Shown: in pieces, positions 45,037 through 53,422 of the stretch | Layout: each line of letters opens with the position of its first letter | Numbering within the stretch: the first letter of the stretch is position 1 | Assembly: GCF_014352875.1 (NCBI RefSeq) | Contig: NZ_CP060695.1 | Location: 2,821,501 to 2,885,500 of the forward strand | Source: Polaribacter pectinis | GTDB taxonomy: Bacteria > Bacteroidota > Bacteroidia > Flavobacteriales > Flavobacteriaceae | Reading direction: 5' to 3' | Length of the DNA stretch: 64,000 nt | Position numbers and translations under genes: made by a program | Notes under the pieces: model-generated | Told to the model about the DNA's origin: nothing | Database searches by the model: none | The model's input: only the letters and a program-made list of their open reading frames with translations

Positions 45037-45600
45037 TTAAATATTTTTGAATGTCATTTCAATATAATCTTCTATTTCTTCTTTGTTATTAACTCTTGTT
45101 GCAGCAGCTAAACCATGTTTTGCTAAAACTAAAAAGTTAGCTTCTTTATTTATTGTTTCTTCATCTTTAGAAGAATCTATTTTTAATTTTTCTATAAATA
45201 ATCTTTTTAGATTATCCATAAATGAGTTAATCTGGTTGTTTACTAGTTCGTCTTCACTTGTAGAAAACTCATTATATGTGTTTGTTACTAAACAACCTTT
45301 TTCGTTGCCTTTTTCATTACAAACGGCTACAGAATCATAAAAAAACTGTTTAATATCTTCAACGCCATTAGAAGCATTTTTAAATTTATCGAACATTGCT
45401 TTTCTTTTAGAATTGTAGCTTTTTAAACTTTCTAAAAACAAACCATGTTTATTACCAAAACTAGAATATATAGAAAACTTATTTATGCCCATTTCTTTTT
45501 CAAGCATTTGCATAGATGTATTTTCATAGCCGTTTCGCCAAAACAAATGCATTGCTTTGTCAATAACTTCTTCTTCTATATATTGTTTTTTTCTAGCCAT
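45037..45600 (-). CDS. TetR/AcrR family transcriptional regulator
   Basis: A 187-residue repressor. The N-terminal helix-turn-helix is IDKAMHLFWRNGYENTS and KEMGINKFSIYSSFGNKHGLF; the ligand-binding helical domain follows (GNEKGCLVTNTYNEF). Identical palindromes lie before its own gene and before the downstream AhpD-like gene, which argues for autoregulation and control of that operon. The ligand is unknown; similar regulators sense electrophiles or other small molecules. Confidence 0.93.
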   Translation of the reverse strand: MARKKQYIEEEVIDKAMHLFWRNGYENTSMQMLEKEMGINKFSIYSSFGNKHGLFLESLKSYNSKRKAMFDKFKNASNGVEDIKQFFYDSVAVCNEKGNEKGCLVTNTYNEFSTSEDELVNNQINSFMDNLKRLFIEKLKIDSSKDEETINKEANFLVLAKHGLAAATRVNNKEEIEDYIEMTFKNI

Positions 45601-45616
45601 TGTTTTAATAATGCCA

Positions 45617-45624
45617 CAAAACTA
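45617..45624 (-). promoter_or_regulatory. -7 box of tetR overlapping its operator
   Basis: TAGTTTTG on the minus strand fits TAnnTTTG and shares its first four bases with operator 2, so bound repressor would cover the promoter. Confidence 0.5.
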
Positions 45625-45638
45625 AACAATCGTTTAGT
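45621..45638. promoter_or_regulatory. TetR operator 2 (before tetR)
   Basis: ACTAAACAATCGTTTAGT, an exact copy of the 18-mer at 45001, 21 bases before the tetR start and overlapping its -7 box. Two identical copies of an 18-mer around one regulator is strong evidence for the operator. Confidence 0.85.
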
Positions 45639-45677
45639 AATAAAAAAATATTTTAATGTTTTTTATTTTTTTTCTAA

Positions 45678-46220
45678 TTATTGATACAAAACATATCTTG
45701 GAGGCTTTATTCCATTCAATCTTAAATAGACCAAAATTTGAGCTCTATGATGCGTAATATGGTCTGAAAGTAGCAATAAAATTTGTCTTTTACTTCTATC
45801 TAAACCTAAATAATCTAAACGATTGTTAAATTTAGAAGTATCAAATTCTTTTATAAATTTTATGGTTTCATCAAAAGTTTTATTGATGGTTGCAATCATT
45901 TCATCTTTCGATTTACTTGCTACTTTTAAAGTGTTGTCTGTGTTCCAATCTCTTGCTTTTCTTTCTCCTAATAAAGACTGACAATGCCAATCCATTGCCC
46001 AAGTAATATGCATTAAATTTTCTGCAAAACTCATAGATTCTGGTGTTGCTTTAAAACCATATTTGTCTTCTGGCATTTCTTCAGCAACTAAAACTAAATA
46101 TTTTCTAGAGTTTTCTAATCTTTCTAAATAATCTTTTATAAAATCCGTTTGTGCTGTTTTTGTTTTGGATTTACAAGATGCAAATAGAATGATTAAGGAG
46201 AAAATTAAGATGCGTTTCAT
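45678..46220 (-). CDS. DinB family lipoprotein
   Basis: About 180 residues with a lipobox ending at Cys16 (FASC). The mature part is a DinB four-helix-bundle domain with metal-ligand histidines in ENLMHITWAMDWH and LSDHITHHRAQILVYLRLNG. DinB proteins may be thiol-dependent transferases, but substrates are unknown. It contains, in coding sequence at 45814, a 15/18 match to the TetR operator. Confidence 0.87.
   Translation of the reverse strand: MKRILIFSLIILFASCKSKTKTAQTDFIKDYLERLENSRKYLVLVAEEMPEDKYGFKATPESMSFAENLMHITWAMDWHCQSLLGERKARDWNTDNTLKVASKSKDEMIATINKTFDETIKFIKEFDTSKFNNRLDYLGLDRSKRQILLLLSDHITHHRAQILVYLRLNGIKPPRYVLYQ
45814..45831. promoter_or_regulatory. Possible third TetR operator inside the DinB gene
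   Basis: TCTAAACGATTGTTAAAT matches the reverse complement of the TetR operator at 15 of 18 positions, including the 13-base core CTAAACGATTGTT. It lies about 180 bases upstream of operator 2 within coding sequence, where a DNA loop could form. It may be coincidence. Confidence 0.3.
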
Positions 46221-46261
46221 AATTATTTAGTTTTTGATATGGAATATTGGTTTTATACAGA

Positions 46262-48106
46262 TTAAATCCCTTCCACAAACTCCAAAAACACTTTTTCATG
46301 AAGGTCTAAATCCAAATCTGGAGAAAGCGAAACTCTTGCAATATAATCTTTATCGCCTTCTTTTGTAGTTCCTTGAGTTGAGGTTGCAGGAATTGTCCAA
46401 TAACAACCTTTTAGTTGCCCGTAACTTACACAATACTTACTCTCATTAGGAATTTCAGTAATCATTAAATTGATTAATTTATGATTCAGTTCTCGTTTAT
46501 ATTCTTCCTTTTCTTCAGCAGAATTTCCTTTTGTTGGTAAATCCAAAGAAAAAACTGAAGGTGTAAAACCTTGTTCTGCTAATTCCTCTGACACAAAATT
46601 TATTTTCGCTTCTGGTAACGTTTCATGAATAAAATTGACAAATTCACGTGTATTTCTATACGCATCTTTAATTCTTTGGTTCATTGAAGGCATTTGTTTT
46701 GCCAAGATTTCCATTTGAATATCTGTGGCCTCATTATCACAAAGATTTAGGTGGATTTCTATTTTCTCCATTAAATTTGCTGTTTTATTGTTTCCAACAA
46801 CATAGCCAGCAGTACATTTTCCTCCACTTGGAAATTTAGAACCACTTGCATAAGAAATCGTTCTAACTTTAGAAAGAATTTCGCCTTCGCCTAAAAAATG
46901 AACATTTGGGCAAAAAGTTTGATCCAAAATAAAAACAGGGTCAATCGCAATTTCGCCATTTGCATTTGTACGTTCTTTGCTTAAAGCTTCCTTTAATTTG
47001 ATTAAATCCGGAACTTCAACTCGTGGATTCGTTGGAATTTCAGCAATTATATAAGGAATTGCATCTTCGTTGGCGATTTTCTCCAAAACTGTATTGATGC
47101 TCTGAACCATATCATTATCGCCATCAACTGGCAAATCCACAACTTCCACATTTGCATCACAAGAAGCAACACGTCTTGCTTGGTCGTTTGTACCTCCATA
47201 ACAATTTGGCGGAACAATAAATTTAATGGCTTTTTCTGGATGATTTTCTTGTGCATGATGAATTAAACCCATCATAATTGCATATTGAATAGACAAACCA
47301 CTTGAACCCACCAAAGGTTTTAACGTAGTTTCTGTAACATTTTTAATGGAATTTAAAACACTCTTTTTATTCGTTTCAAAATCATCAATATTATTTATAA
47401 AAGGCGTATTTTCAACCAAAGATTCTAATGCAATTAAACAATTAGAAGGCGTCATTGCAATAGTTTCTCTTCTTCTTACATGCTGAATATCGGGAATATA
47501 AGATTCATTTTCTTGTCCATTTATCAATAAAATACTTCCTAAATTTTTATAAATATTGATGTAAAAATCGATGTTTGAATGTAGATTTTGCGTAGAAATT
47601 TTACTTTGTTCTGCAATGAAAATGGTACTTCCATCAAATTCAGATACATCTGAAGCATTTTCAATCTGTTTCAATTCAAATTGATAGCCATAAACACTTT
47701 TTAAAATTTCTGCATTAAAAGATTCTGGCAACTTTTCTGAATATAAAATTCGAGTCCTTTTATTCGCCAATAAATTCGTTCTCAAAATCGCCAAAACAGG
47801 CATTGTTTCAGATGAAAAACTAATGATGTTTTCAGAGTTTAAATCATGTAAACTTGCAATTAACCATTCTAAAACACAAGATAAAGGATGTCCTAATCGA
47901 ATATAATCATACGCTGTTGGTAATTCTTTCAGAGCAGAATTATCAAAATTATTAGTGTTAAATAAAGCTTCAAATTGATTTATAAATTCGGTTTTTGCCA
48001 ATTCTTCATTATAAATATCTAATCTGTGTGTCGTTAGATGTAGCCAATCTTTTGGTATATTTTCTAACACGTTTTTTATATAATTGGGTAATTTATTGTT
48101 TTGCAT
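46262..48106 (-). CDS. Large PLP-dependent Cys/Met metabolism family enzyme
   Basis: About 614 residues, longer than the typical 380-400. The C-terminal two thirds look like a fold-type I Cys_Met_Meta_PP enzyme: PPNCYGGTNDQARRV is the substrate/PLP region, FILDQTFCPNVHF holds the cofactor Asp, and SYASGSKFPSGGKCTAGYVVG contains the PLP Lys. The first 200 residues also have a Rossmann-like pattern, possibly a degenerate duplicate. Start at MQNNKLPNYI (48106). The reaction is uncertain: cystathionine synthase or lyase, or O-acyl-homoserine type. Confidence 0.75.
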   Translation of the reverse strand: MQNNKLPNYIKNVLENIPKDWLHLTTHRLDIYNEELAKTEFINQFEALFNTNNFDNSALKELPTAYDYIRLGHPLSCVLEWLIASLHDLNSENIISFSSETMPVLAILRTNLLANKRTRILYSEKLPESFNAEILKSVYGYQFELKQIENASDVSEFDGSTIFIAEQSKISTQNLHSNIDFYINIYKNLGSILLINGQENESYIPDIQHVRRRETIAMTPSNCLIALESLVENTPFINNIDDFETNKKSVLNSIKNVTETTLKPLVGSSGLSIQYAIMMGLIHHAQENHPEKAIKFIVPPNCYGGTNDQARRVASCDANVEVVDLPVDGDNDMVQSINTVLEKIANEDAIPYIIAEIPTNPRVEVPDLIKLKEALSKERTNANGEIAIDPVFILDQTFCPNVHFLGEGEILSKVRTISYASGSKFPSGGKCTAGYVVGNNKTANLMEKIEIHLNLCDNEATDIQMEILAKQMPSMNQRIKDAYRNTREFVNFIHETLPEAKINFVSEELAEQGFTPSVFSLDLPTKGNSAEEKEEYKRELNHKLINLMITEIPNESKYCVSYGQLKGCYWTIPATSTQGTTKEGDKDYIARVSLSPDLDLDLHEKVFLEFVEGI

Positions 48107-48259
48107 AATTTTTATCTTCTTGACAAGTGGTTGCAAGTTACATCAATTCGATTTTTTAAAAAAGTTAAACTAATTAATTAGTTTTTTAAACACATAATTA
48201 TTTAAAAAAGGTTTTTGACTTTCTTGACGATAGTCAATGAATAAGGTTTGGTAAGAATT

Positions 48260-48267
48260 TATTTTTG
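48260..48267 (+). promoter_or_regulatory. -7 box of the outer-membrane-protein gene
   Basis: TATTTTTG fits TAnnTTTG, 29 bases before the ATG at 48296. TTGAC-GATA-GTCAA just upstream (48224-48237) is a small palindrome that may be a regulator site. Confidence 0.35.
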
Positions 48268-48295
48268 TAGTAGTAAATTTTTAAAATTATAAATT

Positions 48296-48916
48296 ATGAA
48301 ACTTAAATTTAAGGCATCGTTACTTCTTCTTTTTATTTCTATATTTTCATTTGGTCAAAAAAAGACTTCAACAGTTTCCTTATCAAATGAAAAAGAAACC
48401 ACAAACTATAAACATTCTCTAGGCTCTTCTTTCTTTATGCTAGGAAATGTAATTGCAGATGAATCTCCAGATTATTTTTTACTAACTTATGGATACAAAC
48501 TCACTCAAAAAGACAGAGTTTTTGTAGAATTTAATACTTGGCAATATTCAGAACCTTTAGGAACGTATGGTAATTCTAAAGAGTTTTATCCTGGTTTTGT
48601 AAGAGCTTTTGGTTTGGGCTTTGGTTATCAACGTTTTCACTGGAAAGGAGCATTTACAACAGTATCCGCAACATCATTTATGAAACAATATCATGATATA
48701 AATGATAAAAAAACTCAAAAAGGTTTTCAATTATATCTACAAGCAATTGTAGGTTATCGTTTCGAATTTTTTAAAGAACGTTTTTACATAGAACCTGCTT
48801 ATGCTTTAAAATATTGGCCAATTGACACAAATTTTCCAGTGGATTTTGCTAAAATTGAAGAAGGAAAACCGGGTTATATTTTTGAACCAAGTTTAAATTT
48901 TGGATTTAGATTTTAA
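48296..48916 (+). CDS. Putative outer-membrane beta-barrel protein, family unknown
   Basis: A 206-residue protein with a signal peptide (LKFKASLLLLFISIFSFGQ) and alternating aromatic strands (YFLLTYGYKLTQKDRVFVEFNTW; AFGLGFGYQRFHWKGAFTTV; YRFEFFKERFYIEPAYALKYW). The C-terminal FGFRF ends in Phe, as in barrel proteins. I do not recognise the family. The gene at 48950 is similar in layout and follows in 33 bases. Confidence 0.6.
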   Translation: MKLKFKASLLLLFISIFSFGQKKTSTVSLSNEKETTNYKHSLGSSFFMLGNVIADESPDYFLLTYGYKLTQKDRVFVEFNTWQYSEPLGTYGNSKEFYPGFVRAFGLGFGYQRFHWKGAFTTVSATSFMKQYHDINDKKTQKGFQLYLQAIVGYRFEFFKERFYIEPAYALKYWPIDTNFPVDFAKIEEGKPGYIFEPSLNFGFRF

Positions 48917-48949
48917 AATTGTGTGTTATAATCAGTAATATTAAACAAA

Positions 48950-49513
48950 ATGAAAAATTATTTATTGACAATTATTTTATGTGGATTTACTTTTATTGCT
49001 AAATCTCAAAACGCAAGTGTAGAAGAATCAACCTACGGAATCCAAACTGGAATATTAGGAGTTTGGTTTCATAACGAGACAAAATTATCCAAACAAATTG
49101 CATTACGAAGTGAATTAGGACTTGATAGCGGAATTTTTGGAGGAAGTTTCTATGATAAAGTTGGTTTTTTAATGACACCTGTTATCACTTTAGAACCAAG
49201 ATGGTATTATAATCTAGACAAACGAGTTTCAAAATCGAGAAATATTGCTGGAAATAGCGGAAATTTTGTTTCAATAAAAACAAGTTATACTCCTGATTGG
49301 TTTGTAATTTCAAATTATGACAATTTGAGAGTTGTTAATCAAATTTCAATAATTCCAACTTGGGGGATTAAAAGAAATATAGGAAATCATTTTACTTATG
49401 AAACAGGAATAGGAATTGGATACAGATATTACTTTGCAGAAAATGCTGGATATTTGAAAAATGAAGGAGAAGTTGCTCTTAATTTACATTTAAGAATTGG
49501 TTATCGATTTTAA
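48950..49513 (+). CDS. Putative outer-membrane beta-barrel protein, family unknown
   Basis: A 187-residue protein with a signal peptide (YLLTIILCGFTFIAKSQ) and barrel-like strands, ending in LHLRIGYRF with terminal Phe. It resembles its upstream neighbour in length and end motif, but I cannot show detailed similarity by eye. Together they may be an outer-membrane pair expressed with the serine hydrolase that follows. Confidence 0.6.
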   Translation: MKNYLLTIILCGFTFIAKSQNASVEESTYGIQTGILGVWFHNETKLSKQIALRSELGLDSGIFGGSFYDKVGFLMTPVITLEPRWYYNLDKRVSKSRNIAGNSGNFVSIKTSYTPDWFVISNYDNLRVVNQISIIPTWGIKRNIGNHFTYETGIGIGYRYYFAENAGYLKNEGEVALNLHLRIGYRF

Positions 49514-49578
49514 TCTGAATAAAAACTTACGTAATTTTATAAATCTATAATTTTTTACCTTTAAGAAAATTCAATAAC

Positions 49579-51222
49579 ATGAATAAAACACCTTTTATTA
49601 TACTATTTCTTTTACTCTCGAATATTCTTGTTTCCCAGAATTTAGATGCTGAAATTGATAAATTATATCAAGTTAAAAATAACGAACCAGGATTTTCTGT
49701 TGCAGTATTTAAGGGAGATAAAATTATTGTTGAAAAACAATATGGAAGTTCTAATCTTGATTATGACATTCCTGTAACAAATAAAACAGTTTTTGATATA
49801 GGTTCAATAGCCAAACAATTTACTGCAACAGCAATTTTATTATTAGAACATCAAGAAAAATTATCTATAAAAGATTTAGCCAATAAATATATTGAAAACC
49901 TTCCAAGGTATAAAAAAGGAAATCCAACTATTGAGCATTTGCTAAACCAAACAAGTGGCATAAAAGAGGTTGACCCTTATCTTGAAGTGTGTGATATTAA
50001 TTGGAGAGATTACATAAAACCAGCAATGGTAACTAATATAATTACAAACATAGATGAGCTCAACTTTTCGCCAGGAGAATACTTTTATTACACCAATGCA
50101 AACTATATTTTATTAGCTTCTATTATAGAAAAAGCTTCAGGAATGTCTTATGAAGACTACTTACAAAAAAATATTTTTAAGCCACTTAAAATGAACAACA
50201 CCATTGTAAACACAGATGTTTATAGAACAATTAAAAATCGAGCAATTGGTTATATGGAAGATGAAGGTCAGTTTTATAAAACACATAAATACGGTTTATT
50301 TTATGTTGGAGATGGACAAATACTAACCAATCCAGAAGATATGTTTCAATGGCATCTAAATATTAAAAATTCAACTATAGGAACACTCGAAATCTGGAAA
50401 AAAATGAACACCAAAGCCAAATTGAATGATGGAACTATTATAAATTTTGGTTTAGGAGTAGAATTTGAAATGTATAAAGGTTATAAAGCAATGGGGTTTG
50501 ATGGTATGATTAAAAGTGGTTTTGTTTCAAAATACCTTTATTTTCCAGAACTAGACCTTGCATTTTTCACTACTCAAAATACTTATGATTCGGATTTTGA
50601 AGACCGTTTTTTTAAACTAATTGACTTATACATTCCTAAAAAACAACCCAAAGAAGAAAATACAGCAAGTAATAAGACAATAAATCTTACAAATAAAGAA
50701 CTAGAACAATATGAAGGTTCTTATATATATTATTATAATGATGATGACCGAAAAGCAAACACGATAAAAGTAAAAAATAAAAAATTACAAGTTTTAACAT
50801 TAGATGGCGATAAAATTACAGAGTTAATTCCAATAGGTAATCATAGGTTTTTGTTTGGCGAAAATGATAAATCTATTGTAGAGTTTAGTTTTATTGGTAA
50901 CCAGAAACAGTTTACTTATGACGATTTAGACAATGAAAAACCAATGCTTTTTAAAACTTTTACACCTTATGAACATTTAGAAAAGGAACTAAAAGAATAT
51001 GAAGGGCAATATTTTAACGAAGATTTTCAAATTAGCAAAAAACTTCAATTAGAAAACGGGAAACTATATTATCATTATAAAAATGGTGCTTGGAAAAAAG
51101 AAATGAGTTCTCTTTCAAAAGATTTATTAGAAATATCAATAAGTCCAATTGAATTTATTAGAACGGATAAAAATGAAATCAAAGAATTTAAAATTATGGG
51201 ATTGTCATTTAAAAAGATATAA
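49579..51222 (+). CDS. Serine hydrolase, class C beta-lactamase-like
   Basis: A 547-residue protein with a signal peptide (PFIILFLLLSNILVSQ). The nucleophile Ser is in FDIGSIAKQFTATAIL (SxxK) and the second motif YTN in FYYTNANYILLAS. A C-terminal extension of about 170 residues (GSYIYYYNDDDRKANTIKVK and following) is a lipocalin-like or DUF3471-type domain. Such proteins are probably periplasmic peptidases or esterases. It is the second of three serine hydrolases in the window. Confidence 0.87.
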   Translation: MNKTPFIILFLLLSNILVSQNLDAEIDKLYQVKNNEPGFSVAVFKGDKIIVEKQYGSSNLDYDIPVTNKTVFDIGSIAKQFTATAILLLEHQEKLSIKDLANKYIENLPRYKKGNPTIEHLLNQTSGIKEVDPYLEVCDINWRDYIKPAMVTNIITNIDELNFSPGEYFYYTNANYILLASIIEKASGMSYEDYLQKNIFKPLKMNNTIVNTDVYRTIKNRAIGYMEDEGQFYKTHKYGLFYVGDGQILTNPEDMFQWHLNIKNSTIGTLEIWKKMNTKAKLNDGTIINFGLGVEFEMYKGYKAMGFDGMIKSGFVSKYLYFPELDLAFFTTQNTYDSDFEDRFFKLIDLYIPKKQPKEENTASNKTINLTNKELEQYEGSYIYYYNDDDRKANTIKVKNKKLQVLTLDGDKITELIPIGNHRFLFGENDKSIVEFSFIGNQKQFTYDDLDNEKPMLFKTFTPYEHLEKELKEYEGQYFNEDFQISKKLQLENGKLYYHYKNGAWKKEMSSLSKDLLEISISPIEFIRTDKNEIKEFKIMGLSFKKI

Positions 51223-51350
51223 TTACATGCTTAAAATATGCATCTAATTATACAAACCGCATTATTTAATATCAATTTAAATATATTGTTATTGGAAATT
51301 TTCGTGTTGGTTTTTCTTTTCAATTTAGTTTAAAATTAAAAAACCTTTTT

Positions 51351-51986
51351 ATGAATAATCAAGAACCTTTTTGGAATAAACTCTCTAAAAATTACGATAA
51401 AAAAGCGAAAGATGAAGCTTATCATTCAATCATCAAAAAAAGTAAAAAATACTTTAAGAAAAGTGATGTTATGCTAGATTTTGCTTGTGCAACAGGTTTA
51501 TATGCTGTTGAATTTGCAAATGATGTAAGCGAAATAGAAGCTTTTGATATTTCATCTGAAATGATAAAAATTGCAAAAAGTAAAGCTGTTGAAAATCAAA
51601 TTAATAACATCTCTTTTTCACAAACAACACTTGATAATAAAAAGTTTAAAAGAGCAAGTTTTAATACTGTTTTAGCATTAAATATATTACTCTATTTTAA
51701 AGATTGTGAAAATGTTTTAAACAGAATGAACTATTTACTAAAACCTAATGGTTTAATGATTACTTCTACAGCTTGCTTAAAAGAAAAAAGAACATTTATT
51801 GGCATTTTATCTAGTTGCATTATTTTCATTTTAAAAAAACTAAAAATCTTACCTTATTTAAGGTTTTTCACAAGAAAAGAATTAGAAGAAAAAATTGAAA
51901 GTTGTGGGTTTAAAATTATTGAAACAGCTATTTTAATTGATAAACCAGCCACAGAATATTATATAGTTGCGCAAAAAATTAATTAA
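51351..51986 (+). CDS. Class I SAM-dependent methyltransferase
   Basis: A 211-residue Rossmann-fold enzyme of the Methyltransf_11/25 type. MLDFACATGLYAVEFANDV replaces the usual LDxGxGxG motif I, with two Ala where Gly is usual. IEAFDISSEMIKIAKSKA binds the SAM ribose, and LNILLYFKDCENVLNRM is motif 3/4. The substrate is unknown. The stop abuts the convergent Crp/Fnr gene with no spacer and no terminator between them. Confidence 0.85.
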   Translation: MNNQEPFWNKLSKNYDKKAKDEAYHSIIKKSKKYFKKSDVMLDFACATGLYAVEFANDVSEIEAFDISSEMIKIAKSKAVENQINNISFSQTTLDNKKFKRASFNTVLALNILLYFKDCENVLNRMNYLLKPNGLMITSTACLKEKRTFIGILSSCIIFILKKLKILPYLRFFTRKELEEKIESCGFKIIETAILIDKPATEYYIVAQKIN

Positions 51987-52565
51987 CTACTCTTTTGTAG
52001 CTATTTTTTTACGAATTCTACTTAAAGTTTCTGGTTTCATACCAAGATAACTTGCCAACTGATATTGTGGCACTTTTTGAAGCAAATTAGGTCTGTTTTC
52101 TAATAGATTTAAATACCTTTCTTTTGGTGTTGAATTTTTAAATTTTGATAAATTTTCTTGATGAGAACCCAAAACTTTCTCCATTTCCACACGACATACT
52201 TCTCCAAATCTAGGGTATTTTTTATACAAAGCATTTTCTTTTTCAGCATTCATAATTGCTACAGTAGTTTCTTCTGTGCAAGTAAAATAATATTTAGAAG
52301 GTTTTTTATTTGCCATACTATCAAAATTAACAGCAGATTGCATTTCAGTATAAAATTCTGAAGTTATTTCTTCTCCATCTTTTATCGAATATTCTCTTAT
52401 ACAACCTTTAATAACAACAAAAGCATCTTTTGCAATTTGCCCTTCTTTTAGCAAGTCTGTTCCTTTTTCAAATGTTTTAATGGGGAAAGCTTCTAAAATT
52501 GCTTCTTTTTCGATGTCGTTTAAATCCATAAAATTAGACATCATCTCAACTAAAGTATTTTCCAT
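51987..52565 (-). CDS. Crp/Fnr family transcriptional regulator
   Basis: A 192-residue regulator with an N-terminal cyclic-nucleotide-binding-type domain (FEKGTDLLKEGQIAKDAFVVIKGCIREYSI) and a C-terminal helix-turn-helix (YQLASYLGMKPETLSRIRKKI). No iron-sulfur cysteine cluster is evident, so it is not a true Fnr. The effector and target are unknown; the alpha/beta hydrolase upstream on the same strand may be co-regulated. Confidence 0.9.
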   Translation of the reverse strand: MENTLVEMMSNFMDLNDIEKEAILEAFPIKTFEKGTDLLKEGQIAKDAFVVIKGCIREYSIKDGEEITSEFYTEMQSAVNFDSMANKKPSKYYFTCTEETTVAIMNAEKENALYKKYPRFGEVCRVEMEKVLGSHQENLSKFKNSTPKERYLNLLENRPNLLQKVPQYQLASYLGMKPETLSRIRKKIATKE

Positions 52566-52593
52566 AAATTTCTAATATTTTATTTTGAGACTA

Positions 52594-53376
52594 TTATTTT
52601 TTTACAAAACTCTTTAAAGCTTCAATTAATTCCAATTTATTTTCAATATGACTCATGTGTCCATCATTAAAAACAACAACTTCAGAATTTGTTTTTTTAG
52701 CTTCAGCTAAAGACAAATCAAAATTTAAAACAGGATCTTTTTTACCAATAATTATCAGCTTTTTAAAGTCATTTTCTGCTAAAACATGATTTCTATTTGG
52801 GCGAATTCTCATGCCTTCTTGTCCTGCAATATATCCTTGAATTGGAGTTTGTAAAGCTTCATGCAATGCCGATTTCATTTCCTCTTTAAATTTGATTCTA
52901 CTTTCTTCGCCATACAAATTAGAAAAAGACATTCTAACCATGTTTGTAAAGTTATTCTGAATCATTTTGTTGGCACGTAAACGTAAATTTTTACGTTCTT
53001 CATCATCTTCATTGGAAGTGGAATTCATTAAACACAAACCTTTTACTTTCTGCGGATTTTTTTCTGCAAAAGCCAATGCAACATAACCACCCAAAGAATG
53101 CCCGATTAAAATAGATCTCCTGATTCTTAGATGTTTTAAAACGGCTTCAACAGTTTCTGCAAACAATTCCATAGAATGAGAATACCCAATACATTCTGTT
53201 TTTCCATGACCTAATAAATCAATGGTAATTACTCTATTTCTTTTAGAAATTTCAGAAATTATGTCTTTCCACATAGTAGAATTCTCCAAAAAACCGTGAA
53301 TTAAGACAACTGCAGTTCCTTTTCCTTCATCAGAAAAAGAAATGTTCGCGTTTTTAAAAGTGATTGATTTTTGCAT
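52594..53376 (-). CDS. Alpha/beta hydrolase
   Basis: About 260 residues. The oxyanion motif VLIHGFLENSTMW, nucleophile elbow GHSLGGYVAL, catalytic Asp near GKKDPVL and His in DGHMSHIENK complete the triad. It belongs to the general alpha/beta hydrolase_1 family; the substrate is unknown. The ATG at 53376 has a TATTTTTG box 5 bases upstream, implying a leaderless message. It is divergent from the serine hydrolase at 53423. Confidence 0.88.
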   Translation of the reverse strand: MQKSITFKNANISFSDEGKGTAVVLIHGFLENSTMWKDIISEISKRNRVITIDLLGHGKTECIGYSHSMELFAETVEAVLKHLRIRRSILIGHSLGGYVALAFAEKNPQKVKGLCLMNSTSNEDDEERKNLRLRANKMIQNNFTNMVRMSFSNLYGEESRIKFKEEMKSALHEALQTPIQGYIAGQEGMRIRPNRNHVLAENDFKKLIIIGKKDPVLNFDLSLAEAKKTNSEVVVFNDGHMSHIENKLELIEALKSFVKK

Positions 53377-53380
53377 CAAT

Positions 53381-53388
53381 CAAAAATA
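53381..53388 (-). promoter_or_regulatory. -7 box of the alpha/beta hydrolase (leaderless geometry)
   Basis: TATTTTTG-ATTG-ATG on the minus strand fits TAnnTTTG and places the predicted start at the ATG, like tatA and thiL. Confidence 0.45.
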
Positions 53389-53422
53389 TGTATATTTCAC
53401 GTTTAAAAATAATTCTACAATC

